The position numbers and the translations under genes were made by a program. The notes beneath the pieces are model-generated. The model saw only the letters and a program-made list of their open reading frames with translations. It made no database searches and was not told where the DNA came from. DNA of 12,562 nt from Sulfuriflexus sp032250955 (lineage in GTDB: Bacteria; Pseudomonadota; Gammaproteobacteria; AKS1): positions 1 to 12,562 of the forward strand of contig NZ_JAVVES010000068.1 in the NCBI RefSeq assembly GCF_032250955.1, in the 5' to 3' direction. Below are positions 1 to 6,374 of this stretch, one piece after another. How positions within the stretch are numbered: position 1 is the first letter of the stretch; the number at the start of each line of letters is the position of its first letter.

Positions 1-78
1 TTCACCTTGGCGGACTGGATCTTTATCCTGATGGTGTTATACGGTAAATCTTACCCACCACATCTGGGGAAGAGCCAC

Positions 79-2118
79 TTAAAGTAAAGGTACAATCAAG
101 AGAGCCACAATATTAATAATTTTAATAAGCGGGTTGATCGCCGGACCAGCAGTGTCCTTGTAAGGGTCGCCGACCGTATCGCCGGTCACGGCGGCCTTGT
201 GGGCCTCGGAACCCTTGCCGCCACAGTTACCGTCTTCGATGTATTTCTTGGCGTTGTCCCAGGCGCCGCCGCCGGTGGTCATGGAGATGGCGACGAACAG
301 GCCGGTGATGATGGTGCCGAGCAACAGGCCGCCGAGTGCCTTCGGGCCGAGGATGAGGCCGACCAGCAGCGGTACGAGTACCGGCAGCAGCGAGGGCAGC
401 ATCATTTCCTTGATCGCGGAGCGGGTCAGCATGTCAACGGCGCGTGAGTAATCCGGTTTGGCGGTCCCTTCCATAATGCCGGGGATTTCCCTGAACTGGC
501 GGCGCACTTCGACGACAACACTACCGGCGGCACGGCCGACGGCCTCCATGGCCATGGCACCGAACAGGTAAGGTACAAGCCCGCCGATGAACAGGCCGAT
601 TATGACCATGTGATCGGAGAGGTCGAAGGCGTTGATCGTGCTTGTGTGAACATTTAATTCATGCGTGTAATCGGCGAACAACACCAGTGCCGCGAGTCCG
701 GCCGAGGCGATTGCATAACCCTTGGTGACGGCCTTGGTGGTATTGCCGACTGCATCGAGGGGATCGGTGATGTTGCGGATCTTTTCATCGAGTTCGGCCA
801 TTTCGGCGATGCCACCGGCATTGTCGGTGATCGGGCCGTAGGCATCGAGGGCAACGACGATGCCGGTCATGGAGAGCATCGAGGTCGCGGCGATGGCGAT
901 CCCGTACAGGCCGGCGAACTCATAGGCGGCCCAGATGCTGGCGCACACGGCCAGTACCGGCAGGGCAGTCGACTTCATGGAGACACCGAGGCCAGCAATG
1001 ACATTGGTGCCGTGGCCGGTGGTCGAGGCCTCGGCGATGTGCCTGACCGGCGCATATTCGGTTGCGGTGTAATACTCGGTGATCACGACCATGGCGGCAG
1101 TCAGGATCAGCCCGATGAGGGCGCTGTAGAACAGGTTGATCGAGGCCACGCTGTTGCCGTCGATGATCACGCTGTCACCGAGCAGCCAGGTTGTGATCGG
1201 GTAGAAGGCGATCGCTGAAATCCCGCCGGCAACGGCCAGGCCGCGATACAGGGCATTCATGATCTTGCCCCCGTCCCGGGCCTTGACGAAAAAGGTGCCG
1301 ATGATGGAAGCGATGATGGAGGCGGCACCGATAACGAGCGGGTAGAGTATCGCCGCATCGCCGGCATCGCTGAGCATGAGCCCGCCGAGCAGCATGGTGG
1401 CGATAATGGTCACGGCATAGGTCTCGAACAGGTCGGCGGCCATGCCGGCGCAGTCACCGACATTGTCACCGACGTTATCGGCAATCACGGCGGGGTTACG
1501 CGGGTCGTCTTCCGGGATACCGGCCTCGACCTTGCCGACCAGGTCGGCGCCGACATCGGCACCCTTGGTAAAGATACCGCCGCCGAGACGGGCGAAGATC
1601 GAGATCAATGAACCACCGAAGGCCAGGCCGACCAGCGGTGTGAGGCTGACTGTCTCACCGGTCGGGGTCATGGCACTGAGAACGGCGTAATAACCGGCCA
1701 CGCCGAGCAGGCCGAGGCCGACGACGAGCATGCCGGTGATGGCGCCACCGCGGAAGGCGACTTGCAGCGCCGCGTTGAGACCGTCATTGGCGGCCTCGGC
1801 GGTACGCACATTGGCGCGCACCGAGATATTCATGCCGATATAACCGGCGCCGGCCGAGCACAATGCACCGATGGCAAAGCCGATGGCGGTGAGCACACCA
1901 AGGGAGAGGAAGATGGCCACGAACAGCACCGCGCCGACCATACTGATGGTCGTGTACTGGCGGTTCAAATAGGCCTGGGCACCTTCCTGTATGGCCGCGG
2001 CGATTTCGCGCATGCGCTCATTGCCGGCGGATTTCGAGAGAATCCATTTATAGGACCAGGCACCGTAAACGAGTGCGACAAGAGAACAGATGATCGCGAT
2101 TAGCAAACCAGTAGACAT
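79..2118 (-). CDS. hppA: Membrane-bound proton-translocating pyrophosphatase (K+-independent H+-PPase)
   Basis: This 679-residue integral membrane enzyme hydrolyses inorganic pyrophosphate and pumps protons across the cytoplasmic membrane. Visible family signatures are the PPi/Mg-binding stretch ADVGADLVGKVE (about residues 187-198), the acidic motif DNVGDNVGD (214-222), DNAKKYIE (621-628) and the C-terminal GDTVGDPYKDTAGPAINP (646-663). Long hydrophobic segments run through the whole protein, as expected for the ~16-helix family, and the length is normal. In the segment GNTTKAVTKG (458-467) Lys462 and Thr465 occupy the positions that are Ala and Gly/Ala in K+-dependent enzymes, so this belongs to the K+-independent, H+-pumping class (family knowledge applied to visible residues). 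The ATG has a good Shine-Dalgarno, GGTGGAGGA, at 2125-2133 on the minus strand. It lies 312 nt downstream of pfp on the same strand. An AT-rich TATAAG at 2170-2175 could be part of its own promoter. Confidence 0.98.
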   Translation of the reverse strand: MSTGLLIAIICSLVALVYGAWSYKWILSKSAGNERMREIAAAIQEGAQAYLNRQYTTISMVGAVLFVAIFLSLGVLTAIGFAIGALCSAGAGYIGMNISVRANVRTAEAANDGLNAALQVAFRGGAITGMLVVGLGLLGVAGYYAVLSAMTPTGETVSLTPLVGLAFGGSLISIFARLGGGIFTKGADVGADLVGKVEAGIPEDDPRNPAVIADNVGDNVGDCAGMAADLFETYAVTIIATMLLGGLMLSDAGDAAILYPLVIGAASIIASIIGTFFVKARDGGKIMNALYRGLAVAGGISAIAFYPITTWLLGDSVIIDGNSVASINLFYSALIGLILTAAMVVITEYYTATEYAPVRHIAEASTTGHGTNVIAGLGVSMKSTALPVLAVCASIWAAYEFAGLYGIAIAATSMLSMTGIVVALDAYGPITDNAGGIAEMAELDEKIRNITDPLDAVGNTTKAVTKGYAIASAGLAALVLFADYTHELNVHTSTINAFDLSDHMVIIGLFIGGLVPYLFGAMAMEAVGRAAGSVVVEVRRQFREIPGIMEGTAKPDYSRAVDMLTRSAIKEMMLPSLLPVLVPLLVGLILGPKALGGLLLGTIITGLFVAISMTTGGGAWDNAKKYIEDGNCGGKGSEAHKAAVTGDTVGDPYKDTAGPAINPLIKIINIVALLIVPLL

Positions 2119-2430
2119 TGCAATTCCTCCACCTTACTTATGAATTAATTATCGGGGTCGGACGATATACTTATAATTTGGGAGCCATTATGACCATCTT
2201 TGAGGCGGCAGGGCAAGCGGGGCGAGAACCGGGGGGCCGGCCAGGGGATTAAGCCGGGCGGTTAAGGGCGGTTGCCGGGGTCAGACTGAAGAGGGTCTCG
2301 AGGTCGAATTCACGGATCAGGGTACCCATGGCGGTCTGGCCACGGATAAGATCTCTGGTTGAATCAATAGTCGTAATTTAAGGGGGGTGGCCGGGTACCC
2401 CAGGCTGCGGGGTACCCGAACCGGTCCTGA
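2119..2430. other. pfp-hppA intergenic region with a short coding-like fragment
   Basis: This 312-nt spacer between two same-strand genes holds three things. Next to pfp is a perfect hairpin (2392-2418, listed separately). In the middle, on the minus strand, is a stop-free stretch of 42 codons (2377 down to the TAA at 2249-2251). It has protein-like composition, for example TAMGTLIREFDLETLFSLTP, but its only ATG (2327-2329) has no Shine-Dalgarno. It may be the end of a decayed gene or chance. Close to hppA is an AT-rich section (about 2140-2190) with TATAAG and the hppA ribosome binding site. I see no convincing -35 box. No intact gene can be supported here. Confidence 0.5.
2392..2418 (-). 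terminator. Perfect 10-bp stem-loop just after pfp, without a U-tract
   Basis: The arms CGGGTACCCC (2392-2401) and GGGGTACCCG (2409-2418) are exact reverse complements around a 7-nt loop, and the structure starts 12 nt after the pfp stop codon. On the minus strand the stem is followed by GCCACCCCCC rather than by Ts, so it is not a classical intrinsic terminator. It could pause transcription, protect the 3' end of pfp mRNA, or reduce read-through into hppA. The structure is certain from sequence; the role is inferred. Confidence 0.5.
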
Positions 2431-3744
2431 TTAAAGCTCGAATTTTTCCAGTTTCTGCTTCACGCCGACATTTTTCAGACGCACGTACTTCGGCAGGCCG
2501 TTCTTGTATGGCGGGTAGTCCTCACCCTTGATCAGCGGCTCGAGATATTCGCGGCACTTGTTGGTAATACCGAAGCCATCCTTGGTGATGAAGTTCTTCG
2601 GCATCATCTTCTCAACATTGGCGACCTTGGACAGCGGTGCCATGCCTACCTTCCACTTGAACGGCTTGTTCGAGATACGTTCAACAGTCGGCATGATGGA
2701 ATTGTGACCCTTCAGGGCAAACTGCACGGCCGCCTTGCCCATGGCATAGGCCATTTCGACATCGGTCTTCGAGGCGATATGGCGGGCAGCACGCTGCAGG
2801 TAGTCAGCCACGGCCCAGTGGTTCTTCAGGCCGAGTTCCTTCTGCACCATGCCGGCGATAACCGTGGCGGCACCACCGAGCTGGGCGTGACCGAAGGAAT
2901 CCTTCAGGCCGCTTTCGGCGAGGAACTTGCCATCCGCGTAATGCACGCCTTCGGAAACGACGACAGTGCAGTAACCGTGTTTCTCGACCAGGGCATCAAC
3001 CTTGGCGAGGAATTTCTTCTGGTCGAACTCGACTTCCGGGAACAGAATAATGATCGGGATCGGGGTATCTTCGGTGGAAGCGAGACCGCCGGCTGCGGCA
3101 ATCCAGCCAGCGTGGCGCCCCATGACTTCAACGATGAAGACCTTGGTGGAGGTCTTGGCCATGGAGGCAACGTCGAAGCTGGCTTCGCGGGTGGAGACGG
3201 CGATGTACTTGGCAACCGAACCAAAGCCCGGGCAGTTGTCGGTGATCGGCAGGTCGTTATCAACGGTCTTCGGCACATGGATAGCCTGGATAGGGTAGCC
3301 CATTTTTTCAGACAGCTGGGAGACCTTGTAACAGGTATCGGCAGAGTCACCGCCGCCGTTGTAGAAGAAATAGCCGATGTTATGGGCCTTGAAGACTTCG
3401 ATCAGGCGCTCGTATTCCCGCTGGTTTTCCTCGAGGCTCTTCAACTTGAAGCGGCAGGAACCGAAAGCCCCGGAAGGGGTGTGGCGCAGGGCAGCGATGG
3501 AGCTGGCAGATTCCTTGCTGGTGTCAATCAGGTCTTCGGTGAGGGCACCGATGATGCCGTTACGGCCGGCATAGACCTTGCCGATCTTGCCCTTGTTGGC
3601 GCGGGCAGTCTCGATTACGCCACAGGCAGAGGCATTGATCACGGCGGTGACACCACCAGACTGCGCGTAAAAGGCATTCATTGGCTTCGCGGCCGGTTTT
3701 TTCTTGATCGCGGTTTTCTTCTTGGCAGTTTTCTTTGTTGCCAT
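2431..3744 (-). CDS. pfp: Pyrophosphate-dependent 6-phosphofructokinase with a lysine-rich N-terminal extension
   Basis: This 437-residue cytosolic enzyme of the phosphofructokinase superfamily interconverts fructose 6-phosphate + PPi and fructose 1,6-bisphosphate + Pi, and can run in both glycolytic and gluconeogenic directions. Visible motifs are the phosphoryl-donor loop NGGGDSADT (129-137), the catalytic PKTVDNDLP (158-166), where Lys in PKT is the signature of PPi rather than ATP use, and MGRHAGW (208-214). The first 21 residues are an extra Lys/Ala/Thr-rich tail (about 10 Lys) ahead of the usual start of the fold (NAFYAQSGG, 23-31), and this tail resembles the end of the neighbouring Adk. 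The ATG is supported by AGGAGA at 3753-3758 with 8-nt spacing. The next internal Met (residue 22) has no comparable site, so the tail is probably translated. A TATATAAA stretch at about 3778-3785 could be a -10 element. hppA lies downstream; a pfp-hppA pair is also reported in methanotrophs such as Methylococcus. Confidence 0.95.
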   Translation of the reverse strand: MATKKTAKKKTAIKKKPAAKPMNAFYAQSGGVTAVINASACGVIETARANKGKIGKVYAGRNGIIGALTEDLIDTSKESASSIAALRHTPSGAFGSCRFKLKSLEENQREYERLIEVFKAHNIGYFFYNGGGDSADTCYKVSQLSEKMGYPIQAIHVPKTVDNDLPITDNCPGFGSVAKYIAVSTREASFDVASMAKTSTKVFIVEVMGRHAGWIAAAGGLASTEDTPIPIIILFPEVEFDQKKFLAKVDALVEKHGYCTVVVSEGVHYADGKFLAESGLKDSFGHAQLGGAATVIAGMVQKELGLKNHWAVADYLQRAARHIASKTDVEMAYAMGKAAVQFALKGHNSIMPTVERISNKPFKWKVGMAPLSKVANVEKMMPKNFITKDGFGITNKCREYLEPLIKGEDYPPYKNGLPKYVRLKNVGVKQKLEKFEL

Positions 3745-3792
3745 GGTTTTGGTCTCCTGGAATGGTCAGTTAGAGAGGTTTATATAAGGTAT

Positions 3793-4151
3793 TCAGTTAC
3801 TGCTTTTGCTTACCTGCCGTCTATCGCACGCGTGGTCGGACTGAACGCGCAGCAGCGAAATAATGCAGTCTTCAATTTTGTCGTATTCCTCGATGCCAGT
3901 ACCGTATTGCTGGTGGATGCGGTAGAAAAACTGGCGGCGATATTTGCTCTGGCCGGTCTTGAAATCACGAAATGGCAGTTCTTCGCCTCCCGGTACAGGC
4001 CCGTCACAGGGGGCAGTTCACGGTCGTGGGGGGGCAGGCAAATTTCACTGTCGAAGCTCTGAACCTGGATATTTTCCCTGAAGCGCTCTTTGAGGGTGCT
4101 CTCTACGGTCCATGTCTGGCTATCGATGAAGTCAGGGATTTTTTTGCGCAT
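3793..4151 (-). pseudogene. Small conserved-looking gene with a single-base frameshift; function unknown
   Basis: On the minus strand an ATG at 4149-4151 opens a frame that reads like protein for ~60 residues (MRKKIPDFIDSQTWTVESTL..., ...LPPVTGLYREAKNCHFVI). It then degenerates into Ser/Thr/Ala-rich text, while the next frame begins to read as protein (FKTGQSKYRRQFFYRIHQQY..., then ...GTGIEEYDKIEDCIISLLRV) and stops at TGA 3793-3795. The span of 359 nt is one base short of 120 codons. Inserting one base near 3961-3965 (a T3 run on the minus strand), or near 3976-3985, gives one 119-residue protein. An in-frame TAA at about 4161-4163 fixes the ATG as the first start; its Shine-Dalgarno is weak. 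The predicted protein is hydrophilic, rich in aromatic and basic residues, with no signal peptide or membrane segment. I do not recognise the family. It sits 48 nt upstream of pfp on the same strand, so it may lead that operon. A sequencing error is as likely as true inactivation. Confidence 0.6.
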
Positions 4152-4287
4152 TTTGCCGTCTTACGGTGATTTTGGTTGCCGGTATTGCCACACGGGTCAT
4201 CCGCGGGCGGTAAAGGATACTGCAAAAGCACAGAAAATGCATAGTCGTTCATTGACTTGGCTGCCATTGGCGGAGTAGGTTAAGTAA

Positions 4288-4302
4288 AAAAGTGGCACTT
4301 TT
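4288..4302. promoter_or_regulatory. Palindrome upstream of adk, possible operator
   Basis: AAAAGTG (4288-4294) and CACTTTT (4296-4302) form a perfect 7-bp inverted repeat around a single G, in the 245-nt region between the divergent frameshifted gene and adk. Its size and position suit a dimeric repressor site. No regulator is encoded nearby and no second copy is seen in the window. Confidence 0.25.
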
Positions 4303-4355
4303 CCCCCGGGAAACGCCTGCCAGAACTGCGTCGAAATGTCGCGGAAACAAAAAAA

Positions 4356-4361
4356 CATAAT
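4356..4361 (+). promoter_or_regulatory. Candidate -10 element for adk
   Basis: CATAAT matches the sigma-70 -10 consensus at 5 of 6 positions and lies 35 nt before the adk ATG, in a strongly A-rich stretch. The best upstream partner, TCGAAA at 4331-4336, has a 19-nt spacer, so the -35 is poor. An alternative TTGACT at 4252-4257 has only a weak -10 partner. Confidence 0.3.
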
Positions 4362-4385
4362 ACAAATTAAAGACTTAATAAAGTC

Positions 4386-4391
4386 GGGTGA
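4386..4391 (+). promoter_or_regulatory. Ribosome binding site deciding the adk start
   Basis: GGGTGA (4386-4391) lies 5 nt before the ATG at 4397. The upstream in-frame GTG at 4388 overlaps this site and has no Shine-Dalgarno of its own. Adenylate kinases normally begin MRI-LLG, which matches the ATG start. Confidence 0.6.
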
Positions 4392-4396
4392 GTGTC

Positions 4397-5632
4397 ATGA
4401 GGATCGTATTACTGGGCGCGCCGGGATCTGGGAAAGGCACGCAAGCCAAGTTACTCGTCGAGCAATTGGGGATTGTGCAGATCTCCACCGGCGACCTTCT
4501 GCGCGAGGCAGTCGAGAAGGGCTCCATGCTGGGACGCCAGGCCAAGCCCCTGATGGACAGCGGCCAGCTGGTCCCCGATGAAATCGTGCTGGGGGTTATC
4601 CGCGAGCGCCTGGAGGAAAAGGATGTGGCGAAGGGCTTCGTGCTCGACGGTTTTCCGCGCACCGTGCCACAGGCCGAAGAACTGAACAAGATTCTGGAGC
4701 GCTTACGTATGCCGCTCCAGGGTGCCCTGCTCATTGATGTGGATGTCGACACCCTGATCCAGCGCCTCGGTGGACGCCAGGTCTGCAGCTCCTGCGGCCA
4801 GATGTATAACGTGTATACCTCACCCTCAAGGATGTATGACCACTGTGATGTCTGCGGCGGTGAATTACGGCAACGGGCCGACGATAATGAGGAAACCATC
4901 GGCAATCGCTTGCGTATCTACGAGGCCCAGACGACCCCCTTGCTGGACTACTACCGCGAGCAGGACAAACTGCGAATCATCCAGGGTGTCGGTGAGATTG
5001 ATGATGTCTTTGCGGCCGTGCAAAAAGAACTCAAAACCCTGCCGAGTGAGGAAGCCCTGCTTGACGAGCTTGGCTCGGCGACGTTTGATGACCTTGAACG
5101 CAAGGTGCTCGAGTCGGTACAACGGGCGCTGGCGACGGTAAACAAGGACATAATAGAACCGGCCGATGAAGCCTTGCAAAAGACCGAGAAGGCTGTAAAG
5201 AAGGAAGTGAAAGAGGTGAGTGAAAAGCTGGCCAGGGCAGCAAAGCAAGAGGCCAGGGCGATCAGTAAAAAGGTCAGCAAGGCAGTGAAGGCAGAGGCGA
5301 CGGCAGTCAGCAAGACAGCAAGGAAAAAGGCCAAAGCCCTCAAGAAAGAAGCCGAAACGGTTGGTAAAAAAGTCAGCAAGACAGCAAAGAAAAAAGCCGT
5401 GGCCCTGAAAAAGAAAGTGGCGACTGCCGCTACCGGCAAGAAAAAGGTCACGAAGAAGACCGCAGTGAAAAAGAAGGCCGCCAGCAAGAAAAAGGCAGCA
5501 GTAAAAAAGAAGGCAGTGAGCAAGAAGAAGGCGGCCAGCAAGAAGAAGCCAGCCGCTAAAAAGGTCGTAAAGAAAACTGCAAAAAAGACAGGGAAGAAGG
5601 TTGTTAAGAAAAAGGCAGTTAGAAAGCGCTAA
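4397..5632 (+). CDS. adk: Adenylate kinase with a long histone-H1-like lysine/alanine-rich C-terminal extension
   Basis: The first ~215 residues are a complete bacterial adenylate kinase (ATP + AMP to 2 ADP, cytosolic). They hold the P-loop GAPGSGKGT (7-15), the AMP-binding ISTGDLLR, the DGFPRT motif (85-90), a zinc-type LID with four cysteines (Cys130, 133, 150, 153) and RQRADDNEETIGNRL. Ordinary family members are about 215 residues; this one is 411. The extra ~195 residues start with an acidic, probably helical linker (SEEALLDELGSATFDDLERK) and continue as charged helix-like sequence with regularly spaced Lys and Ala. They end in ~65 residues that are about half Lys (KKKAASKKKAAVKKK type), like the tails of AlgP, PhaF and histone-H1-like proteins. 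One frame is open throughout with no stop between core and tail, so this is a real fusion. It is divergent from the pfp/hppA block. I start the gene at the ATG (4397) rather than the GTG nine bases earlier. Confidence 0.96.
   Translation: MRIVLLGAPGSGKGTQAKLLVEQLGIVQISTGDLLREAVEKGSMLGRQAKPLMDSGQLVPDEIVLGVIRERLEEKDVAKGFVLDGFPRTVPQAEELNKILERLRMPLQGALLIDVDVDTLIQRLGGRQVCSSCGQMYNVYTSPSRMYDHCDVCGGELRQRADDNEETIGNRLRIYEAQTTPLLDYYREQDKLRIIQGVGEIDDVFAAVQKELKTLPSEEALLDELGSATFDDLERKVLESVQRALATVNKDIIEPADEALQKTEKAVKKEVKEVSEKLARAAKQEARAISKKVSKAVKAEATAVSKTARKKAKALKKEAETVGKKVSKTAKKKAVALKKKVATAATGKKKVTKKTAVKKKAASKKKAAVKKKAVSKKKAASKKKPAAKKVVKKTAKKTGKKVVKKKAVRKR
5180..5629 (+). repeat. Low-complexity Lys/Ala-coding tract in the adk tail
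   Basis: About 150 codons made mostly of AAG/AAA lysine and GCN alanine, valine, serine and threonine codons in short imperfect units such as KKKAASKKKAAVKKKAVSKK. It is purine-rich on the plus strand. The antisense strand reads as long Leu/Phe-rich frames, which are artefacts of this composition. Such tracts expand and contract easily, so tail length may vary between strains. By analogy with AlgP/PhaF/H1-like tails it should be disordered and bind polyanions (inference). Confidence 0.85.
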
Positions 5633-5654
5633 ACATAAGAGTCTACTAATATAG

Positions 5655-5672
5655 ATCAAAAGAACTTTTGAT
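5655..5672. repeat. AT-rich inverted repeat after adk
   Basis: ATCAAAAG (5655-5662) and CTTTTGAT (5665-5672) are exact reverse complements separated by AA. It starts 22 nt after the adk stop. It lacks a GC-rich stem and a T-run, so it is a poor terminator. It could be an operator or a weak mRNA 3' structure between adk and the lipoprotein gene. Confidence 0.35.
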
Positions 5673-5721
5673 TGATAGTGGTGTCATCACTTATGTAAAT
5701 GTGGAAGTAAAACATTGTTCT

Positions 5722-5727
5722 TATAAT
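5722..5727 (+). promoter_or_regulatory. Consensus -10 box for the DsrE-like lipoprotein gene
   Basis: TATAAT matches the sigma-70 -10 hexamer exactly and lies 28 nt before the ATG at 5756, in an AT-rich stretch. At 17-18 nt upstream there is no good -35. A second option is TTGATT (5668-5673) with TTATGT (5691-5696) at 17-nt spacing, which overlaps the inverted repeat. Confidence 0.4.
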
Positions 5728-5755
5728 TATTATTAATGAGGTATCAGGAGTGATC

Positions 5756-6211
5756 ATGAATAAATTCGTAAAATTATTGGGTCTGGCAACAATACTGACA
5801 GCGATGCTGGGTTTGTCGGCATGTAATACAGCAGAGGCGGCCTCTGATGGTCTCGATCCAAAGCATAAACTGGTTATCCAGGTTAGCAGCAGCGACCCGC
5901 TGACACAGAAGATCGCGCTTAATAATGCGGTCAATATCCAGAAGGCCTATGGCGTGGATAATGTGGCTGTTGAGATTGTTGCCTATGGCCCGGGTCTGGG
6001 CATGCTGACCGCCGGGAATGGCCAGACCAAGCGTGTTGAGAGTCTCGCCGTACAAGGCATTACCTTCAGTGCCTGTGGCAATACCATCAAGGGTGTCACC
6101 AAGAAGAAGGGTAAGGCACCTGTACTCACGGCCGGCGTCAAGGTCGTTCCTGCCGGTGTGCAACGTATTATCGAGCTGCAGGAACAGGGTTATTCTTACA
6201 TAAGACCGTAA
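5756..6211 (+). CDS. DsrE/DsrF-like family protein, predicted lipoprotein
   Basis: A 151-residue exported protein of the DsrE/DsrF/YchN-like fold. Residues 1-22 form a lipoprotein signal peptide: basic MNKFVK, a hydrophobic core, then the lipobox LSAC with Cys23 as the lipidation site. Asn at +2 does not signal inner-membrane retention, so outer-membrane anchoring is likely. The mature part shows the family pattern: KLVIQVSSSDPLTQKIALNN (first strand and helix), VEIVAYGPGLGML, and FSACGNTIKG, where Cys107 is the conserved cysteine of this group. It ends with a helix and GYSYIRP. Cytosolic DsrE/TusD relatives pass persulfide sulfur on a cysteine; whether this periplasmic or surface form does so is inference. 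The ATG at 5756 has CAGGAG at 5745-5750 with 5-nt spacing and is preferred over the GTG at 5750, which overlaps that site. It is probably monocistronic, since it is followed directly by a strong terminator. Confidence 0.85.
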   Translation: MNKFVKLLGLATILTAMLGLSACNTAEAASDGLDPKHKLVIQVSSSDPLTQKIALNNAVNIQKAYGVDNVAVEIVAYGPGLGMLTAGNGQTKRVESLAVQGITFSACGNTIKGVTKKKGKAPVLTAGVKVVPAGVQRIIELQEQGYSYIRP

Positions 6212-6227
6212 GTAATCATCAGATGAA

Positions 6228-6263
6228 AACAAAAACCCGGTGCGGAGACGCGCCGGGTTTTTT
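6228..6263 (+). terminator. Rho-independent terminator of the DsrE-like gene
   Basis: The arm ACCCGGTGCG (6235-6244) pairs with CGCGCCGGGT (6249-6258) in a 10-bp stem with one T-G wobble and a GAGA (GNRA) tetraloop. It is followed by a run of six Ts (6258-6263) and preceded by an A-run, so it could also work from the minus strand. It begins 16 nt after the stop codon. Confidence 0.95.
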
Positions 6264-6344
6264 ATTGATTGAAGAATGATGATCGGTTAGGGAGTTATGC
6301 GTTGGTTTTCACCGCCATGCTCGTCCTGGCATGGGCTTTTTTAC

Positions 6345-6370
6345 CGCGAAGTACGCGAAGTTTCGCGAAG
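6345..6370. repeat. Three-copy CGCGAAG direct repeat
   Basis: CGCGAAG occurs at 6345-6351, 6354-6360 and 6364-6370, with starts 9 and 10 nt apart. Short clusters of this kind occur between genes in several gammaproteobacterial genomes (general recollection, not checked). No other copy was found in this window and no function can be assigned. Confidence 0.5.
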
Positions 6371-6374
6371 GAGT

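Noticed and set aside
1..87. Plus-strand frame open from the left edge (…ADWIFILMVLYGKSYPPHLG…, stop TAA 85-87) that overlaps the end of hppA
   Set aside because: It could be the last 28 residues of a convergent gene, but it is too short to recognise, and another frame over the same bases is also open to position 45. It cannot be supported from this window.
661..1218. Plus-strand frame of 185 codons inside hppA
   Set aside because: It is antisense to a highly conserved part of hppA, with low-complexity Gly/Asp/His composition and no Shine-Dalgarno.
2704..4062. Long open frame (452 codons) on the plus strand opposite pfp and its upstream gene
   Set aside because: It is antisense to pfp, whose catalytic motifs are clear. 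The translated text is Gly/Asp/Val-rich with no recognisable domain, and it runs across a gene boundary, as expected for a shadow frame in moderately GC-rich DNA.
4865..5659. Leu/Phe-rich open frames on the minus strand opposite the adk tail, looking like membrane proteins
   Set aside because: They are the reverse complement of lysine codons (AAG/AAA read as CTT/TTT), so the hydrophobic look is a by-product of the Lys-rich tail. There is no ribosome binding site.
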